Shown here in pieces: positions 34,602-37,100 of a stretch of DNA of 37,100 bases. Within the stretch, counting starts at the first letter, position 1, and the number at the start of each line of letters is the position of its first letter. The notes beneath the pieces are model-generated. The model was not told where the DNA came from. It made no database searches and saw nothing but the letters and a program-made list of their open reading frames with translations. The position numbers and the translations under genes are program-made. The DNA is taken from contig JAHHHC010000055.1 in NCBI GenBank assembly GCA_019359515.1, forward strand, positions 1 to 37,100, given 5' to 3'. The stretch comes from Desmonostoc vinosum HA7617-LM4. Lineage in GTDB: Bacteria > Cyanobacteriota > Cyanobacteriia > Cyanobacteriales > Nostocaceae.

Positions 34602-34640
34602 TCATTTTAGAGACGTTACGATGTAACGTCTCTAAAATGA
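34602..34640. terminator. Perfect 18-bp stem palindrome between convergent genes
   Basis: TCATTTTAGAGACGTTAC and its exact complement GTAACGTCTCTAAAATGA enclose the loop GAT. Each arm has TTTT or AAAA inside the stem, not after it. The position between two convergent stops suits a bidirectional terminator, though the GAGACGTTAC core resembles a palindrome that I believe is dispersed in cyanobacterial genomes. Confidence 0.55.
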
Positions 34641-34689
34641 GAATCATTTAAAAGGGAATAAAAAGAGTATTTAGGAAAACTGTTCCCTC

Positions 34690-35556
34690 TCAAACAAGTA
34701 TGTTTTGTGTTGCTGCCAACAGATGTTGATGAACCGATTTTGAGGTGGCTATTATTAATCCAGGTAAACTATAGTCTTTGCAAGTAGATAACGGTGGTGG
34801 GGTTGAACCATCTAGAGTGGTGACGATACAACCAGCCTCTCTGGCGATGAAGGCGAGTGCTGCACCATCAATAAATTTTCCCGATCTGATGATAGCTCCA
34901 CTCAAGTCACCGCTGAGGATACTGTTAAGATTGGGAATTTGCACGTTACTAGAATAATCAGCCGCTACATCGATTATTTGATAGTGTTCTTTAAGGGCGA
35001 TCGCGATCGCACTCATTCCCCAACCCAACAACACGGTAGGATGAGCAGATGTGATTTGCATCGGGGTACAGGCTTCTAAGTTCATCTCCAAGGTTCCCCT
35101 AAAAGCACCTTCACCCCGCAGAGCATAAAAATAAATATTTTGGGCAGGAGAAATAGCCAGTACTGCCTCAAAGTCATCTGAATTGAGAATACTGAGAATA
35201 ATCTGGTAGTTGGAATGTCCATCCATGTAAAACTGTGTACCGTCAATCGGGTCGAGAGTGACTAGATAATCACCTGCCGAACCCAGTTCAGTAGCACGAA
35301 AATACTTAGTATTGCGAGAATTTTCATATTCTTCGCCATAAAAGCGAATATCAGGAAAACAACCCAGTAATACTACTTCCACTAAATTTTGAATAGCTAA
35401 ATCTGCGTCAGTTAGTGCCGCAGCAAAAAAATTGTCTGCGCCTTTAGCGGGAAGCACAGCAATTTTGGGCTGGAGTGAGCGTGCGTAAGCTGCTGCTACT
35501 CTCAGATGAGGGAGTAAAGTTTCCAAAATTAGACGAGTGGTTGGTCTTGTAGGCAT
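34690..35556 (-). CDS. Inositol monophosphatase-family phosphatase
   Basis: A 288-residue Mg-dependent, lithium-sensitive-type phosphatase. Metal-site motifs: FYGEE (E75, E76), LDPIDGT (D102, D105) and, near the C-terminus, FIDGAALAFIAREAG (D230), which stands for the family WDxAAG. The substrate could be an inositol phosphate, fructose-1,6-bisphosphate or 3'-phosphoadenosine 5'-phosphate; the motifs do not decide among them. The first motif is preceded by TDADLAIQNL (50-59), where the family usually has D(x)A. AAAGGAG lies about ten bases before the ATG. No membrane segment. It is divergent from the DUF2808 gene and convergent with the 93-aa gene. Confidence 0.88.
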   Translation of the reverse strand: MPTRPTTRLILETLLPHLRVAAAYARSLQPKIAVLPAKGADNFFAAALTDADLAIQNLVEVVLLGCFPDIRFYGEEYENSRNTKYFRATELGSAGDYLVTLDPIDGTQFYMDGHSNYQIILSILNSDDFEAVLAISPAQNIYFYALRGEGAFRGTLEMNLEACTPMQITSAHPTVLLGWGMSAIAIALKEHYQIIDVAADYSSNVQIPNLNSILSGDLSGAIIRSGKFIDGAALAFIAREAGCIVTTLDGSTPPPLSTCKDYSLPGLIIATSKSVHQHLLAATQNILV

Positions 35557-35673
35557 TTTGGGAAACTCCTTTGAGAAACAAAATTACTCACTCATAGTAA
35601 TTTAACTACAGTAGAATTCAGGAGGAAGCACTACCTCGTCTTAGCAAAATGCTGAAAGCCCAAAGGTAATAGT

Positions 35674-36258
35674 GTGATTAATAAATACCCAACCATGCAC
35701 GTTGTCAACTTGCTCAGAAGATCGCTTACATTAGCGATCGCTATTGGAGGATTCACTGCTCAGATGTCTCAAGCAGTGCAGCTTAGAGATGGTAAAATCT
35801 ACTTTGTCCAACCACCAAGCCTGATTGCAGCGACAACAACTTACAAAGAAGTGAATGCTTGGGGCGCTACTTACTATTTTACTATCAACTTGCCGGAGAA
35901 TGCCGGAGAATCCCTTCAGAAGGTAACAATTACACAGCGCGAGGGAGTAGAAAATATTCACTACAACCTTAAAGATACTCGCGCATTTGGAGAAACACGC
36001 GATCGTAAAAAAATACCACTGACACTAGGGCCTGTCACCAGAGAAAGCAAAACACGGTCAGTTTCTGTAACTTTTGATCCACCAGTGACACCGGGACAAA
36101 AAATCACCATAGGTTTGCGTCCAATCAAAAACCCCAGCTTTTCCGGCGTTTACCTATTGGGAGTCACAGCATTTCCAGTTGGCGAAAAATCCCACGGACA
36201 ATTTATAGGTTTTGGGCGGCTTCACTTCTATGGTTATGGAAGATATTGGTTTCCATAG
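35674..36258 (+). CDS. Exported DUF2808 protein
   Basis: A 194-residue protein. The GTG start has AAAGG seven bases upstream; an ATG at 35695 is an alternative. The N-terminus NLLRRSLTLAIAIGGFTAQMSQAV is a signal peptide with possible cleavage after SQAV. The mature part is beta-rich and fits DUF2808, a cyanobacterial family of exported proteins of unknown function: TYYFTINLPENAGESLQKVTITQREG, VSVTFDPPVTPGQKITIGLRP and the terminal Tyr/Phe/Gly-rich GFGRLHFYGYGRYWFP. No catalytic motif. Likely periplasmic or outer-membrane-associated. It is followed by the inverted copy of the 112-base repeat. Confidence 0.88.
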   Translation: MINKYPTMHVVNLLRRSLTLAIAIGGFTAQMSQAVQLRDGKIYFVQPPSLIAATTTYKEVNAWGATYYFTINLPENAGESLQKVTITQREGVENIHYNLKDTRAFGETRDRKKIPLTLGPVTRESKTRSVSVTFDPPVTPGQKITIGLRPIKNPSFSGVYLLGVTAFPVGEKSHGQFIGFGRLHFYGYGRYWFP

Positions 36259-36309
36259 ACAGTTGTTTTGGGAATTGGGAATTGTCATTTGTTATTATAT
36301 TCCCCGCTT

Positions 36310-36421
36310 CCCCCTACCCTTCTCCTATCGGAGACGCTGCGCGAACGGGAACGCTTTCAGCGAACGGGTTCGCAGTCGCCTGCGGAGGGAAACCCTCCTT
36401 TACTCGCTGTCTCACCGCGTC
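36310..36421 (-). repeat. 112-base dispersed repeat, copy C (inverted)
   Basis: The reverse complement of 20271-20382 with a single base difference (AACCCGTTCG versus AACCTGTTCG). It lies between the DUF2808 gene and the end of the tnpB element. The match over 112 bases, 16 kb apart, points to recent spread or gene conversion. Confidence 0.9.
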
Positions 36422-36435
36422 ACCCCCTCTGCGCG

Positions 36436-36490
36436 TCTTCCTCAGTCCCCAAGTTTTGACACTCCCGGAATTAGAAATTCGGAGATTCTT
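36436..36490 (-). repeat. Probable right end of the tnpB element
   Basis: On the minus strand, directly after and overlapping the tnpB stop, the sequence reads GTGAAGCAAGAATCTCCGAA, then an imperfect hairpin closing with TTCCGGGAG and GTGTCAA. This layout is that of IS200/IS605-type right ends, where the guide (omega) RNA of TnpB also terminates. Exact boundary not determined. Confidence 0.5.
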
Positions 36491-37100
36491 GCTTCACGGG
36501 GATTCCAATGAATTTACCCTCAGCAAGCATCTTGACCGTATGCCCTACGGCTGCAAGTCCTCTAACTAGAACTACCTGTGCGGCAGCAACATCCCTATCG
36601 GTTGTATAGCCACAATTTGAACAAACATGAGTACGTTCTGACAATTCTTTTTTACCCGTCTCAATACCGCAACTAGGGCAAATTTGGCTGGTTTTGCGAC
36701 TGTCTACTTTTTGGAAATAGATCCCTCGCTTCAAGCAGGTTTGCTCAAGGATATTGAAGAATTGTCCAAACCCAGCATCTAAACAATGTTTACCTAACAT
36801 CCCATGGGATAAACCGACTAGATTCAAATCCTCAACAAATACCATTCCAGCATCGTTACAGATTTGGTGAGATGCCTTAGAGTGCCAGTCTTTGCGACAA
36901 TTAGCAACGTACTCATGCAATGAAGCAACTTTATGCAGGGCTTTGTGCCAATTGTTCGAGCCAATACGTTTTCTTGAGACACGCTGTTGCAGCAATTTCA
37001 GCTTGCGTTCACACATCAAAAAAAACCTCGGACGTTTGACTAAAAGACCATTAGAAGTTGCAATGAAACTTGTTAGTCCTACATCAATTCCTATTCCTTC
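36471..37100 (-). CDS. tnpB: TnpB (IS200/IS605-type RNA-guided nuclease), 5' end beyond window
   Basis: About 209 C-terminal residues of TnpB, reading in from the right edge. The frame is open upstream of the ATG at 37016 to base 37100 and encodes GIGIDVGLTSFIA, the RuvC-I motif with its catalytic Asp. RuvC-II is seen in VFVEDLNLVGL (Glu), and RuvC-III in TTDRDVAAAQ (Asp). Between them is a zinc ribbon with CPSCG and CSNCG. So all three catalytic acids are kept and the 3' half looks functional; the N-terminal RNA-binding part lies outside the window. TnpB is an RNA-guided DNA nuclease that helps these transposons persist; tnpA, if present, is not in view. Internal starts should not be taken as the gene start. 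Confidence 0.92.
   Translation of the reverse strand, partial: EGIGIDVGLTSFIATSNGLLVKRPRFFLMCERKLKLLQQRVSRKRIGSNNWHKALHKVASLHEYVANCRKDWHSKASHQICNDAGMVFVEDLNLVGLSHGMLGKHCLDAGFGQFFNILEQTCLKRGIYFQKVDSRKTSQICPSCGIETGKKELSERTHVCSNCGYTTDRDVAAAQVVLVRGLAAVGHTVKMLAEGKFIGIPVKQESPNF

Noticed and set aside
7977-35685. Identical GTGATTAATAAA at the starts of thiE and the DUF2808 gene
   Set aside because: Twelve matching AT-rich bases at two start regions without further similarity are likely chance.
36212-36569. Plus-strand frames between the DUF2808 gene and tnpB
   Set aside because: They translate the inverted copy of the 112-base repeat and the antisense of tnpB.

Overview
The window is chromosomal DNA from a cyanobacterium, most probably a filamentous nitrogen-fixing type (Nostocales). 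The octamer GCGATCGC (HIP1) is scattered through genes and spacers. Short tandem repeats of the form GTAATTC and blocks of CCCAGTCCC/GGGGACGC type fill the spacers. The gene set is also typically cyanobacterial: NDH-1 subunits NdhH and NdhM, carboxysome shell protein CcmP, DUF2808, a NIL-domain ferredoxin, TxlA/HCF164-like thioredoxin, a ThiD2-ThiE fusion and an AAA/CHASE2 protein. No rRNA, tRNA, CRISPR array or prophage was recognised.

Layout. 0.1-1.0 kb: end of an RTX/beta-repeat surface protein. 1.5-5.3 kb (minus): an unknown 245-aa protein, then a copper set (Atx1-like chaperone, CopA/PacS-type P-type ATPase, small membrane protein). 5.36-5.53 kb: a small TA-flanked inverted-repeat element containing four hairpins. 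5.7-7.6 kb (minus): an exported beta-helix/SPOR protein. 8.0-9.4 kb: thiamine genes thiE (fused to ThiD2) and thiS. 9.8-11.9 kb: msrB, then a tight pair of ccmP and a pentapeptide-repeat gene. 12.1-15.2 kb: a membrane protein, a membrane-anchored cytochrome P450 with extra sequence before its heme loop, and a CPBP-like membrane protein. 16.5-20.2 kb: an AAA-ATPase/CHASE2 receptor and an AraC-type regulator. 20.5-21.7 kb: a divergent ndhH. 22.4-24.6 kb: an ATP-grasp PGM1-like ligase converging on a thioredoxin. 24.8-26.5 kb: a NIL-ferredoxin and an exported WG-repeat protein. 26.9-31.7 kb (minus): a protein phosphatase 2C, a CHAT-FHA protein and a 206-aa unknown. 32.8-36.3 kb: ndhM, a 93-aa unknown, an inositol-monophosphatase-family protein and a DUF2808 protein. 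The right edge cuts a tnpB gene (36.5-37.1 kb).

The most interesting block is 26.9-31.7 kb. A PP2C phosphatase with a zinc ribbon and a possible kinase-like relic sits upstream of a caspase-like CHAT protease fused to a phosphopeptide-binding FHA domain, followed by an unknown protein. This reads as a phosphorylation-controlled protease module, but no kinase is visible in the window and the function is inferred. Other notable items are the P450 cluster, the PGM1-like ligase and several families of palindromic repeats.

Start codons were moved from the longest reading frame wherever a Shine-Dalgarno match or family knowledge pointed to an internal start. All coordinates include the stop codon.
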